Shown: positions 1-7,449, counted from the first letter of the stretch. The stretch: DNA of 9,724 bases from Methanosaeta sp. NSP1 (GCA_002256595.1 NOLC01000245.1:1-9724); one strand, 5' to 3'. Numbers and translations: made by a program. The notes: a model not told the origin generated them from the sequence alone.

Positions 1-353
1 TTCAATACTCGGACGATCCCTTCGCCATGAGCCTGGTCCTGGCAGAGATAATCTCCGGCGGGGAAAAGCTCTCCGTTCTCGCGGACGAGATTCAGGACTT
101 TCCCTATATGCAAAAGAGCATTAGGATCGACGATGACCCCTCCGCAGTAATGCTGCGGCTGGAAGAGGCGCTCGCCAGAATGGAGCCTGACACACTCGAC
201 GGCCTGAAGATAACCACAGAAAGCTACAGCGTATTGATCCGTCCCAGCAATACCGAGCCCATAATCAGGCTTTACATCGAAACTGTCGGAAATGATATGG
301 CCGATCTGGAAGAGCATTATATGGGGCTCATCCGCAAAGCGATGAAGCCCTGA
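1..353 (+). CDS. Phosphohexomutase (phosphomannomutase/phosphoglucosamine mutase family), C-terminal fragment
   Basis: This is the 3' end of a gene cut by the left window edge; the frame is open from base 3. The family interconverts hexose-6-phosphate and hexose-1-phosphate (mannose, glucose or glucosamine) in the cytoplasm and feeds sugar-nucleotide synthesis. The visible part is domain 4. The motif RPSNTEPIIRLYIE (about bases 240-281) is the phosphate-binding loop of the alpha-D-phosphohexomutases. It has Asn where phosphoglucosamine mutases usually have Gly (RPSGTEP), which leans toward a phosphomannomutase-like member, but the active-site Ser loop and sugar-binding loop lie outside the window. 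The upstream stretch YSDDPFAMSLVLAEI fits the preceding helix. The ATG at 27 is internal, not the start. The stop is TGA at 351-353, one base before the proposed start of the glycosyltransferase, so the two probably form an operon. Substrate cannot be decided here. Confidence 0.88.
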   Translation, partial: QYSDDPFAMSLVLAEIISGGEKLSVLADEIQDFPYMQKSIRIDDDPSAVMLRLEEALARMEPDTLDGLKITTESYSVLIRPSNTEPIIRLYIETVGNDMADLEEHYMGLIRKAMKP

Positions 354-354
354 T

Positions 355-1269
355 ATTAGCACCAGATACAAAGAGGTCTGCGTCCTTATTCCCACCCTCA
401 ATGAAGAGGAGTCCATAGGGCCGGTCATCAGGGAGTTTCAGGCTCTGGGCTTCCAGAACATCCTTCTGGCCGACGGCCACAGCACCGACGGCACGGTGGA
501 TATCGCCAGAGCCGCCGGAGCGCGCATCTTCGTCCAGTCCGGCTCGGGCAAGGGCCAGGCCATGAAGGAGGTCTTCCAGGTGATCGAGGAGGACTTCATC
601 CTTCTCATCGACGGCGACGGGACTTATCTTCCCTCCGATGCCCCCAGCCTTCTCGAGCCGGTGCTGGATGGGAAGGCAGAGCATGTGGTGGGAAACCGGC
701 ACGGCCGCATGCAGGGCGGTGCTTTAAAGCGGCTGAACATGTTCGGCAACAAGATGATCAATTTCTTCTTCTCCACCATCTATCGGATTCATTTGACCGA
801 CATCCTCTCCGGCTACCGGGCATTCACAACAGAGGGCGTACGCCGGCTGGACCTCTCCACCCCCGGCTTTGAGATCGAGTCGGAGATGACCATCGAGAGC
901 GTGAAGAAGGGGCTGCGCATAATCGAGGTGCCCATAACCTACCGTTCGAGGCCAGCCGGCACCAAGACCAAGCTGCATCCCTTCCGGGACGGCCTGAAGA
1001 TCATCCTCACCATCTTTCGCATGGCCAAGACGGAAAATCCCATGTTCTACTTCGGCCTCATAGGCTCCCTGTTTGCCGCAGCCGGTTTTCTCATCGGCCT
1101 TTATGTGGCCCGGGACTGGCTCTACTGGCGGATAGACCACATCCCACTCACTATCCTCACTGCCATTTTGATCATCGTGGGCTTCCAGCTATTTCTGATA
1201 GGCATGCAGGGAGATATGACGGCCTCTATGCACCGGGAGCTGATCCGGGAGCTACACCGGAAGAAGTGA
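355..1269 (+). CDS. aglJ: AglJ-like dolichol-phosphate glycosyltransferase (GT2) with two C-terminal membrane helices
   Basis: This is probably a membrane-bound family 2 glycosyltransferase that adds the first sugar of the N-glycan to dolichol phosphate, as AglJ does in haloarchaea. With the ATT start at 355 it has 304 residues. Visible motifs are VCVLIPTLNEEE near residues 8-19, DGHSTDGT at 40-47, VQSGSGKGQA near 60, the metal-binding DxD-like DGDGT at 86-90, GNRHGRM near 116 and DILSGYRAFT at 149-158. Two hydrophobic helices lie at about 231-252 and 263-284. The motif set and the two-helix tail recall AglJ (compared from memory). No ATG, GTG or TTG lies in frame between the stop at 343 and the first motif. 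The first standard start, GTG at 496, would delete the nucleotide-binding strand and DGHSTDGT, so it is unlikely. ATT at 355 has no clear ribosome binding site, so coupling to the preceding mutase gene is plausible. A base error that hides a fusion or a normal start is the alternative. Confidence 0.82.
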   Translation: MSTRYKEVCVLIPTLNEEESIGPVIREFQALGFQNILLADGHSTDGTVDIARAAGARIFVQSGSGKGQAMKEVFQVIEEDFILLIDGDGTYLPSDAPSLLEPVLDGKAEHVVGNRHGRMQGGALKRLNMFGNKMINFFFSTIYRIHLTDILSGYRAFTTEGVRRLDLSTPGFEIESEMTIESVKKGLRIIEVPITYRSRPAGTKTKLHPFRDGLKIILTIFRMAKTENPMFYFGLIGSLFAAAGFLIGLYVARDWLYWRIDHIPLTILTAILIIVGFQLFLIGMQGDMTASMHRELIRELHRKK

Positions 1270-1279
1270 TCAAAGAACG

Positions 1280-1300
1280 CATTTAGCTATTTTTATAGAA
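1280..1300 (+). terminator. Possible oligo-T terminator after the glycosyltransferase gene
   Basis: A run of five T (1290-1294) sits in the small palindrome CTATTTTTATAG about 20 bases after the TGA stop at 1267-1269. Archaeal RNA polymerase can terminate at short U-tracts with little or no hairpin. The 88-base gap lies between convergent genes, so termination here is expected. The call rests on this short tract alone. Confidence 0.35.
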
Positions 1301-1317
1301 AGGACCTTCAGCAGTCT

Positions 1318-1371
1318 TTAGAAAAAGATAAATGGAGTTCTTCTGGATTTTAGATTTTCAGCGGAACTCCA
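1318..1371 (-). terminator. Stem-loop plus T-rich tract terminating the large secreted-protein gene
   Basis: A perfect 8-base inverted repeat, TGGAGTTC at 1333-1340 and GAACTCCA at 1364-1371, encloses a 23-base loop that contains the stop codon of the minus-strand gene (1358-1360). Read on the minus strand, the right arm is followed by TTTATCTTTTTC, which looks like an intrinsic terminator. The stem begins inside the coding sequence, which is tight but workable. Another possibility is a 3' end stability element. Confidence 0.5.
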
Positions 1372-4300
1372 GTTTGGCCTCATCCATGGCCTCGAAGAGG
1401 TAGGCCATTCCCGGCATCAGCGTCTCATTCTCGCCCAGATGGGTCCAGCCCGAGCTATCATACTTCCAGACGAAGGCAGAGACCATTCCCTTATCCACCG
1501 CCTCAGGATAGCTGTACCTCTTGTGCTTGATATTGACGGTGATGTTCTCCAGTGCCACAGTCTGGTTAACAGGAAGGCCGACCATATTCCAGCCGGGATG
1601 CAGATCCAGGCGATAGGGAAGGTCCACCGGCTTTCCGGCGATCTCCAAAGTGAAGTTGCCGGAGCTGTCGATGAGCAGGCCCTCACCCGGCCAGAAGCTG
1701 GTCACATTGACCAGGGCGCCATCCCTCATGTTGAAATCCCAGCTATCTCCGTCAATGGTAAATATGCTGCGATAAGGCTTATTGGCCAGATATTTGGATA
1801 CTTTAGCATCATTAGGCTGGAGGTAAATGGATACGGCATTCCAGCCGCCTGTAACGTTGATGCGCTGGACCTGACCGGGGATGATCACATACTCAATTGA
1901 GAACCTTCTCTCCTCACCCAGCCGGGGCCGGATCACAGGCCACATCACCTTCTTTTTGTCCCCCAGGATATATTCGTCATGCCAGATGGTCAATCCATCC
2001 TCCTTAACCACGACCTTGTCTGCGTCCTTAGGAAGCAAGGCCTCACCTATGATCGCCGGAGGCGCATTGATATTAAGAGAGCCGCCGCTGCTATCCGTCT
2101 CAATCCAGTATATCCAGTCGGTTGCGCTCTCCTTCTCCGGAGTTATGGCTGTCTCCAATAAGCTGGCATTATCCCGAGATATATTGGAGGGAGAGGTATT
2201 GATGCTGTAGGGGAGAGCAGGCGACTTTGGCAGATAAGGCCGGAAGCTGGGGTCGCCCAGAATCACATCCATATAAGCGGTCTGATTGAGCATCTCGGAG
2301 ATGGATTCATCCCATTCCGGCAAAGGCTCATCGTACTCCGATATGGCTTTGATGTTCTCTGCCCCCTGGAACTTCAGGCGATAGAGGTTATCGGCATCAA
2401 GCGATGCTTCACCTACGGTGGCATTCTCATAGACCAGAGATTGATAAAATCTCTTGATGAAGTCCTCGGAGAGGAAGATCCAGGAGAGGGAGGACTCTCC
2501 GATATAATTCACCGCTCCCGCCCGGATGAAGGACAGGGCTATAGAATCCTCCAGCTTGAGAGGGATGTACATCCTGGTTCCGGTCACATTGAGATAAAAT
2601 CCTTTCAGGTTTGCTGTGACGCAGGCATCCGTGGTAGTGGTCTGGGGTGCCAAAACCAGTTCTTTGACATGGTCCGCAGTTAGAGTGGAATCCATCATCG
2701 ACCAGTCTGATAAACCCCACTGGTCCTCGCTGCCGTGGTTATTGAAGGTGACTATATTCTGTCCGTTGTTCATCTGGGAGACGGCCTGCTGGTAGGTGGC
2801 TTCCTCATAACGCAGGTCTTTGACCACCAGACCAGCATCCAACAGATAATCTCTGATGCTTATGGCGATGGGCGACTGGGGGAAGGAGAGAGGCGGCGAA
2901 GATATGACCAGAGCATTGTTCTTCCAGGAGCCGTTAAGCTGATCATAGGCCAGGGTTCTGGCCAGGAGCTGGGAGGCATCATAAACCGAAAGGGCCATGA
3001 TCCTTCCTACGGCCACATTGCTATAGTTCTGATCGTCCAGGGAGAGCTGATAATCCCTGAAGATCTCATACTCCATGATTTCATCGACCTTCTGGATCAG
3101 GCCGGTAGATATGAATGGCATAGAGCCGGTGTCTCCCACCACCATCAGATATCTGGGTGAGATCTCCATCTCCTCTACCTTCTGGTTTAGCTTCTCCTCC
3201 TCCTTGGATGGATCGATCTGCTGCGGATCGCGGGCCACATCAATCAGAGCTGCCCGGCGGGCTGCGGCTGCTGCCGGAGCCAGAAGAGAGAGCCGCGGCA
3301 CCTTGGTATGGCTGAAGGCGGTGATATTCAATGCCTGGGTATTGGAGAGAACATCCACGGTATAGTTCTTGGTCTTGCGGACGGCCCCGTCTCCAGCCTC
3401 GATATTGAATGTCCACCTTCCGGGAGTAAGCATCTGCACCTGGACATCATAGAGCTTATCCGGCTCGATATCTGTGATCTCCAGCCTGCCGCTGCCCCTA
3501 TCCGGGCTGTAGAGATTGATAGCAGTATAGGCTGCCTCTTGGTCCAGTTCCCAGGAGATATTGGTCCTGCCGGAGTAGATCCAGACGGGATAGGTCAGAT
3601 TGATGGCCGGCGGATCATCCAGGTTCTTTAAAGTATGATTGTAGGAGAAGCCCTCATAAGCTGCAGTGGCTCCCCTGTCCAGGCGTTCCTCCCAGCCGGA
3701 GTCCATGGGATAGAGCAGCTCCACGTCTGCATTCAGGCTGGCTGAGCTGCCTGGATCAAGACGGTTTATGCTCCAGCGAAGCAATGTGCCATTGAGGAAG
3801 GAATTCACGGCATCGGAGGGCTGTCCGCTATATGGATCGGTGACGTTGAACTGGCCCATATCCACCCGGGGCCATTTAATAAAGCGGCCCATGGGGAACA
3901 CATCCAGCAGTCGCACCCCATGCATCGTCTCTTCTCCGGTATTGGTGAGGGTGATATTGAGCCTGACGATCTGACCCACCTCCTCGGCGGGAACCTGGCT
4001 GGGGCTTAATTCCGTTCTCACCAGGAGATCTTCTACAAAAGCCCTCTTCACCAATGGATCGGACTGGGGCAGGAGGAGGGAGAGATCACGGGAGTTGGCA
4101 TAGACCACCATATCCGGACTCTCGCCTCTCCGCTTCATCTCCTCGATGAGCAGCCGCTCAGATCCTTCCTGCCAGGTGATATTCATCAGGCTCAAATTCT
4201 CTTTGACCGCCGCAGATATGGGCTCGGCCAGCACAGCATCTCTTGACCCCAGGCGCTCTAAAGCTGCCTTGGTCTCGGCAGGCAGCGTCTCTCCAACATA

Positions 4301-5713
4301 GAGGATGGGCCAGTTAAGATAGGAGGCAATAGGCGCGGCGATGAGAGCAGCGCTATAGTTCTGGCCCACGATGACAGCTCCCGGCGAGCTCTTCCAGCGG
4401 CGACTTATCTTCTCCGCCAGATCATAGCTGTTATTGGCCTGCAGCTTTTTATCGTATTCCCAGGAGACATTGCCTATGGCCAGGCTCTCTCCGCCGATCT
4501 GTTTAAGCAGCCAGTTAGCTGCCTGCGACGGCGGCTCCAGCTCAGCCCAGACAGGAGTGTGGACCACATCATACTCCAAGGCCAGTCCGAATGCTCCGAA
4601 CCTCTTCAGGTCCTCCATATACCTTACTGCTCCCTCCACATTCTGAGTGGAGAGAATATAGGCCAGATAATCGTCGCTCAGGCGGACGTAAACCGGCTTT
4701 TCGCTGAGAAGGCAGACCTCACCCACCTCCTGGGCCGAGAGGGGCGATATGAGCATAAAGTCCGCGACCTGGGACATCCGGGCAAAGTTATAGCCCTGGG
4801 CCCTATCGAAAGGATTGTCCAGGGCCACTCCGAGGCTGACCGGACCGAGGTCTGAGGTTATATTGCGGGCATAGTTCACGATCTCCATGACCTGGTCCTG
4901 CTTCCACTCCTTCCACCTCTCCCGGTTGTAGGAGTTGGCGTTGACCTTGCTCAGGTCTGTGCCCGTATCCTGGTAGAACTTTTCTTTGCAGAAATTGCAG
5001 TAACAGTAATTCTCATCCTGAAATCCGAAATTATAAAGGACCACGCCGTCGACTTTGTAATTATCGATCAGCATCTCGATATGATCATAGAGGTTATCCT
5101 TAGCTCCCTGGTTGACAGGACAGTAAAGGGTCGCATTTCCTCCTATATCGGGATTGGCTACCTGAAGCAGGCTCTTGTCGATTCCGGATTCGCTGCTCTG
5201 TGGAAGATCAAGCCCAGCCTCGGCCAGCATAACATCGATGGCCTCAGGCAGCTTTGATAATTCTTCCGAGGCTTTCTTCTCCACAGAGCGCGGGACCTCT
5301 AAACCCGCGGTAATATATACCTTAAGACCGTCTTTATGAGCCGACTCCGCCAGATCCTTCACCTTCTCCCCGGAGCCATGGATGATTATGGCACTGATAT
5401 TTGCGCTCCTAAATGCGCTCAATAAGGCCGGCGCCCCATATCTCTGCAAATCAGACTCCTCCACCCATCCGTTTCTCTCCCCGGCCTGAACCTCCTGGGG
5501 AAGAATCAATAGCGGTAGCCTGACGGTCTTATTATCCTCGGACCATATGGCAAGAGGTGTAGCGGCAATAGCTTCATGCCAATCGTCTGCTCCGGTCAAT
5601 ATCACATCCTCGATCTCGCCCTTGATTCCCCTCTCCAGGGGCTGATCCTCTGCCAGGGCCTGCCCGATACAGGATATGATGAATATCAATAGCAATGGAT
5701 ATTGCAGCTTCAA
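1358..5713 (-). CDS. Large secreted multidomain protein: glycoside-hydrolase-like barrel, wall-binding-like region, C25 (gingipain)-like peptidase, tandem GWN modules
   Basis: The product has 1451 residues. A signal peptide (hydrophobic residues 5-20, cleavage near ALA|ED at 22) implies export. Residues about 95-400 resemble a glycoside-hydrolase-like TIM barrel: DGVVLYNFG from D222, then the cysteine cluster C237-x-C239-xx-C242. Residues about 408-506 resemble cell-wall-binding repeat 2 (PF04122 type). About 580-785 are Ig/DUF11-like beta modules. About 800-1165 resemble peptidase C25: YLMVVGDTG near 855, NNHGSEDQWG with H993, TTDACVTAN with C1031, and ILGDPSFRP near the end. The His-Cys spacing of 38 is close to that of gingipains, so these are the likely catalytic dyad. 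Two modules start with GWNAVS (W1291) and GWNMVG (W1375). Roughly thirty N-x-S/T sequons suggest heavy N-glycosylation. No C-terminal membrane anchor is seen, so it is probably secreted or bound non-covalently. The start is TTG at 5713-5711, overlapping the previous stop and preceded by GAGGTGA. Activity and substrate are inferred only. Confidence 0.88.
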   Translation of the reverse strand: MKLQYPLLLIFIISCIGQALAEDQPLERGIKGEIEDVILTGADDWHEAIAATPLAIWSEDNKTVRLPLLILPQEVQAGERNGWVEESDLQRYGAPALLSAFRSANISAIIIHGSGEKVKDLAESAHKDGLKVYITAGLEVPRSVEKKASEELSKLPEAIDVMLAEAGLDLPQSSESGIDKSLLQVANPDIGGNATLYCPVNQGAKDNLYDHIEMLIDNYKVDGVVLYNFGFQDENYCYCNFCKEKFYQDTGTDLSKVNANSYNRERWKEWKQDQVMEIVNYARNITSDLGPVSLGVALDNPFDRAQGYNFARMSQVADFMLISPLSAQEVGEVCLLSEKPVYVRLSDDYLAYILSTQNVEGAVRYMEDLKRFGAFGLALEYDVVHTPVWAELEPPSQAANWLLKQIGGESLAIGNVSWEYDKKLQANNSYDLAEKISRRWKSSPGAVIVGQNYSAALIAAPIASYLNWPILYVGETLPAETKAALERLGSRDAVLAEPISAAVKENLSLMNITWQEGSERLLIEEMKRRGESPDMVVYANSRDLSLLLPQSDPLVKRAFVEDLLVRTELSPSQVPAEEVGQIVRLNITLTNTGEETMHGVRLLDVFPMGRFIKWPRVDMGQFNVTDPYSGQPSDAVNSFLNGTLLRWSINRLDPGSSASLNADVELLYPMDSGWEERLDRGATAAYEGFSYNHTLKNLDDPPAINLTYPVWIYSGRTNISWELDQEAAYTAINLYSPDRGSGRLEITDIEPDKLYDVQVQMLTPGRWTFNIEAGDGAVRKTKNYTVDVLSNTQALNITAFSHTKVPRLSLLAPAAAAARRAALIDVARDPQQIDPSKEEEKLNQKVEEMEISPRYLMVVGDTGSMPFISTGLIQKVDEIMEYEIFRDYQLSLDDQNYSNVAVGRIMALSVYDASQLLARTLAYDQLNGSWKNNALVISSPPLSFPQSPIAISIRDYLLDAGLVVKDLRYEEATYQQAVSQMNNGQNIVTFNNHGSEDQWGLSDWSMMDSTLTADHVKELVLAPQTTTTDACVTANLKGFYLNVTGTRMYIPLKLEDSIALSFIRAGAVNYIGESSLSWIFLSEDFIKRFYQSLVYENATVGEASLDADNLYRLKFQGAENIKAISEYDEPLPEWDESISEMLNQTAYMDVILGDPSFRPYLPKSPALPYSINTSPSNISRDNASLLETAITPEKESATDWIYWIETDSSGGSLNINAPPAIIGEALLPKDADKVVVKEDGLTIWHDEYILGDKKKVMWPVIRPRLGEERRFSIEYVIIPGQVQRINVTGGWNAVSIYLQPNDAKVSKYLANKPYRSIFTIDGDSWDFNMRDGALVNVTSFWPGEGLLIDSSGNFTLEIAGKPVDLPYRLDLHPGWNMVGLPVNQTVALENITVNIKHKRYSYPEAVDKGMVSAFVWKYDSSGWTHLGENETLMPGMAYLFEAMDEAKLEFR

Positions 5714-7296
5714 GCTCTCACCTCTTCGGTCTTAATGCCCGCTTCATCCAGCGGCTGGATATACTGCTCATCGATTTGGCCCACATAGAAGGCCTTGGTC
5801 AGGGTGACATTTCGCCTGGCCATCTCTTCTATGGCTGCCTTCGCTTTTTCTGTTGCCGAGCCCTGGCAGATCACCATAGGCATGCCTGATGCCTGGGCCA
5901 TTTGATAAGCCCGGAAGAGGTCCTGGGAACTGCTGCCGCAAAGCACCACACTCTCGCTTCCATTGATCCAGATATCTGCCGCATAAATCCAGGACTGCTC
6001 ATAGAGGCTGTCGCCGCCAATTCTCTTGATCTGGGACTCATCCAGAATCCTTTCCGCATCATCTGCAACTACGGATTCATTGCCCAGGATCAGGACCCTG
6101 GAGTACTCTTGCAGCGTCTCCATATCCTCATCCGGGATGATGCCCGGTGCGGTGGTGATGATATCAAAATCAATCGTTCCGTTGCCCATTCTGCTAACAG
6201 AGGCAATTGTGCTGTAGAGGAAATCATCTCCGGTCAGGACCGCCATGCCAGTGGACGGGACCACATTTATGGCCGCAGTCTCCTCGGGCATGGGAATGCC
6301 GTGGGAGTCCATGAGCCGGAATATGAGTGGATACTGGCCGCTGGCCGAGGCCAGCATGGTGAAATTGGCAACCCCCGGCTTCTTGGGGCTGACCTTGACT
6401 ATCTGGGCTAAAGGTATGACCATCAGCTCTTTTGGCGCGATTATCCCCACCATTACCTCTTCATCGACATCAAGCATGAGTCTAAAAGACCCTTTATAGG
6501 TCCGGTTGACCACCAGCTTCTCCGGGACATTGATATCCACACTGTAACCTCTAACCTCCGTGGCAAAGCTGACAGAAGCCTGCACCGAGGAATTTTTTGA
6601 CCTATTGCCCAGGGAGGTGGCGGTGATGTTCAGGCTATCCTTGCGTCCCGGCTTCATGGTTTCTATTTGCAGTTTCATGGCATGAGTTGCAGATGGATCT
6701 AAAGCCAGGTCATAGGGAAACTGGAGGGTTTCTTCGCCTTCGATCAGGCTGGCACTCCAGCCTTCAGGAAGCGGTCCGCAATCGATGGAGGCCACATCAC
6801 GAAATGCACCCAGATTATTTACCGCCAGATCGAACTCTGCTATATCCTTGGACCCGGCAGAGAGCTCAGCGGACCTGGCATCGTTTATGGTCATGCTGAT
6901 TCCATAGCTCTCCTTGGCCACAGCCGTCAATTCGAATTCGATTCTTATAGGAAGAGAGGGTGGGGCGCTGTCCAGCAGATATAAAAATCCGGTATAAGTC
7001 CCGGGCTCGGTTTCCGGCGGCAGGGCAAAAAGGACCTTGATCTCAGCCTCGTCATCGGAGGCAAGCGGCATCTCATCAGGCATATCCAGGAAGATATAGC
7101 CTTTGGCGGTCCCACTCATCTCCGTCTTGGAGATCTCATGGATTGGTGAGTCCCCGGCATTGGTCACCTTCAGAGTCCTCTCCTCCAGGTCTCCGGGATG
7201 GAGCACCACATCGAATCTATCCTTGTCTGGAGACAGCTGGGCAGAGCTGACCGCAGCAATCAGGAACAGAACGACAATTGCGTATATTTGCCTCAT
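5710..7296 (-). CDS. Secreted protein with Ig/NEW3-like modules and a C-terminal cell-wall-binding-repeat-2-like region
   Basis: The product has 528 residues from the ATG at 7296-7294. That start gives a classic signal peptide (MRQIYAIVVLFLIAAVSSA|Q, cleavage after residue 19) and is preceded by GGTG at a fair distance. The open frame runs back to 7431, but the extra 45 residues are poor in signal-peptide character and would cover the promoter. Residues about 20-130 form a beta-rich module beginning with a VVLHPGDLEERTLKVTNAG pattern. About 150-260 resemble an NEW3-type domain (NNLGAF, LPEGWSASL). A further beta region follows. From about 350 to the end is a Rossmann-like region resembling PF04122 repeats: RVLILGNESVV, IKRIGGDSLYEQS, SVVLCGSSSQDLF and KAFYVGQIDEQYI. 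About nine sequons are present. No catalytic motif or membrane anchor is seen. A role as envelope-bound partner of the coupled downstream protein is an inference. Confidence 0.85.
   Translation of the reverse strand: MRQIYAIVVLFLIAAVSSAQLSPDKDRFDVVLHPGDLEERTLKVTNAGDSPIHEISKTEMSGTAKGYIFLDMPDEMPLASDDEAEIKVLFALPPETEPGTYTGFLYLLDSAPPSLPIRIEFELTAVAKESYGISMTINDARSAELSAGSKDIAEFDLAVNNLGAFRDVASIDCGPLPEGWSASLIEGEETLQFPYDLALDPSATHAMKLQIETMKPGRKDSLNITATSLGNRSKNSSVQASVSFATEVRGYSVDINVPEKLVVNRTYKGSFRLMLDVDEEVMVGIIAPKELMVIPLAQIVKVSPKKPGVANFTMLASASGQYPLIFRLMDSHGIPMPEETAAINVVPSTGMAVLTGDDFLYSTIASVSRMGNGTIDFDIITTAPGIIPDEDMETLQEYSRVLILGNESVVADDAERILDESQIKRIGGDSLYEQSWIYAADIWINGSESVVLCGSSSQDLFRAYQMAQASGMPMVICQGSATEKAKAAIEEMARRNVTLTKAFYVGQIDEQYIQPLDEAGIKTEEVRA
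5718..5724 (-). promoter_or_regulatory. Ribosome binding site deciding the TTG start of the large gene
   Basis: On the minus strand GAGGTGA lies four bases before the TTG codon at 5713-5711. It is strongly complementary to the usual archaeal 16S 3' end and supports a start that overlaps the previous TGA in the sequence TTGA. It lies inside the last codons of the upstream gene, which points to translational coupling. Confidence 0.75.
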
Positions 7297-7300
7297 CAAA

Positions 7301-7306
7301 CACCAC
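7301..7306 (-). promoter_or_regulatory. Ribosome binding site for the 528-residue secreted protein
   Basis: GTGGTG on the minus strand, containing the GGTG core, lies four bases before the ATG at 7296-7294. It helps choose this start over ATG at 7317 and over the open frame extending to 7431. Confidence 0.5.
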
Positions 7307-7382
7307 ACTGTTGGCATGATCCGGATCTTTCTAAGATTGCTATCCCACTTTCGTTTGCCGATTCCTAGTTCTCCCCCAAAGG

Positions 7383-7392
7383 AATAAATAAC
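7383..7392 (-). promoter_or_regulatory. Candidate TATA-like element for the secreted-protein operon
   Basis: GTTATTTATT on the minus strand is an AT-rich block about 87 bases before the ATG at 7296. With usual archaeal TATA-to-start spacing, transcription would begin near 7360 and give a leader of roughly 60-65 bases. No strong match to TTTATATA is present, so this is a candidate only. Confidence 0.35.
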
Positions 7393-7412
7393 CTTCTGCT
7401 TGCTACAGGCTA

Positions 7413-7421
7413 GAATATATC
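7413..7421 (+). promoter_or_regulatory. Candidate TATA box of the DUF2240 gene
   Basis: GAATATATC lies about 35-40 bases before the TTG start at 7455. Archaeal transcription usually starts some 25 bases after the TATA box, which would give a leader of about 15 bases carrying the ribosome binding site. It sits only about 20 bases from the opposite-strand element at 7383-7392, so the two promoters are back to back. Confidence 0.5.
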
Positions 7422-7443
7422 TATTATGCAAAATAAGGTTTCA

Positions 7444-7449
7444 GAGGTG
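7444..7449 (+). promoter_or_regulatory. Ribosome binding site deciding the TTG start of the DUF2240 gene
   Basis: GAGGTG lies five bases before TTG at 7455-7457. It is the strongest ribosome-binding match in this intergenic region and supports the TTG start; the ATG at 7426 is out of frame with this gene and too close to the TATA-like element. Confidence 0.7.

Noticed and set aside
328..1140. Two minus-strand open frames (328-702 and 724-1140) opposite the glycosyltransferase
   Set aside because: Both lie antisense to conserved GT2 motifs and have no recognisable domain or ribosome binding site.
496..1269. GTG at 496 as start of the glycosyltransferase
   Set aside because: It removes the first strand and the DGHSTDGT motif needed for nucleotide-sugar binding, both clearly encoded upstream in the same frame.
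1881..6499. Many plus-strand open frames of 60-170 codons opposite the two secreted-protein genes
   Set aside because: They are short, lack ribosome binding sites and recognisable motifs, and lie antisense to long genes with continuous domain structure.
7297..7431. 45-residue N-terminal extension of the 528-residue secreted protein
   Set aside because: It would displace the signal peptide from the N-terminus and cover the promoter region; ATG at 7296 has a fair ribosome binding site and gives a classic signal peptide.
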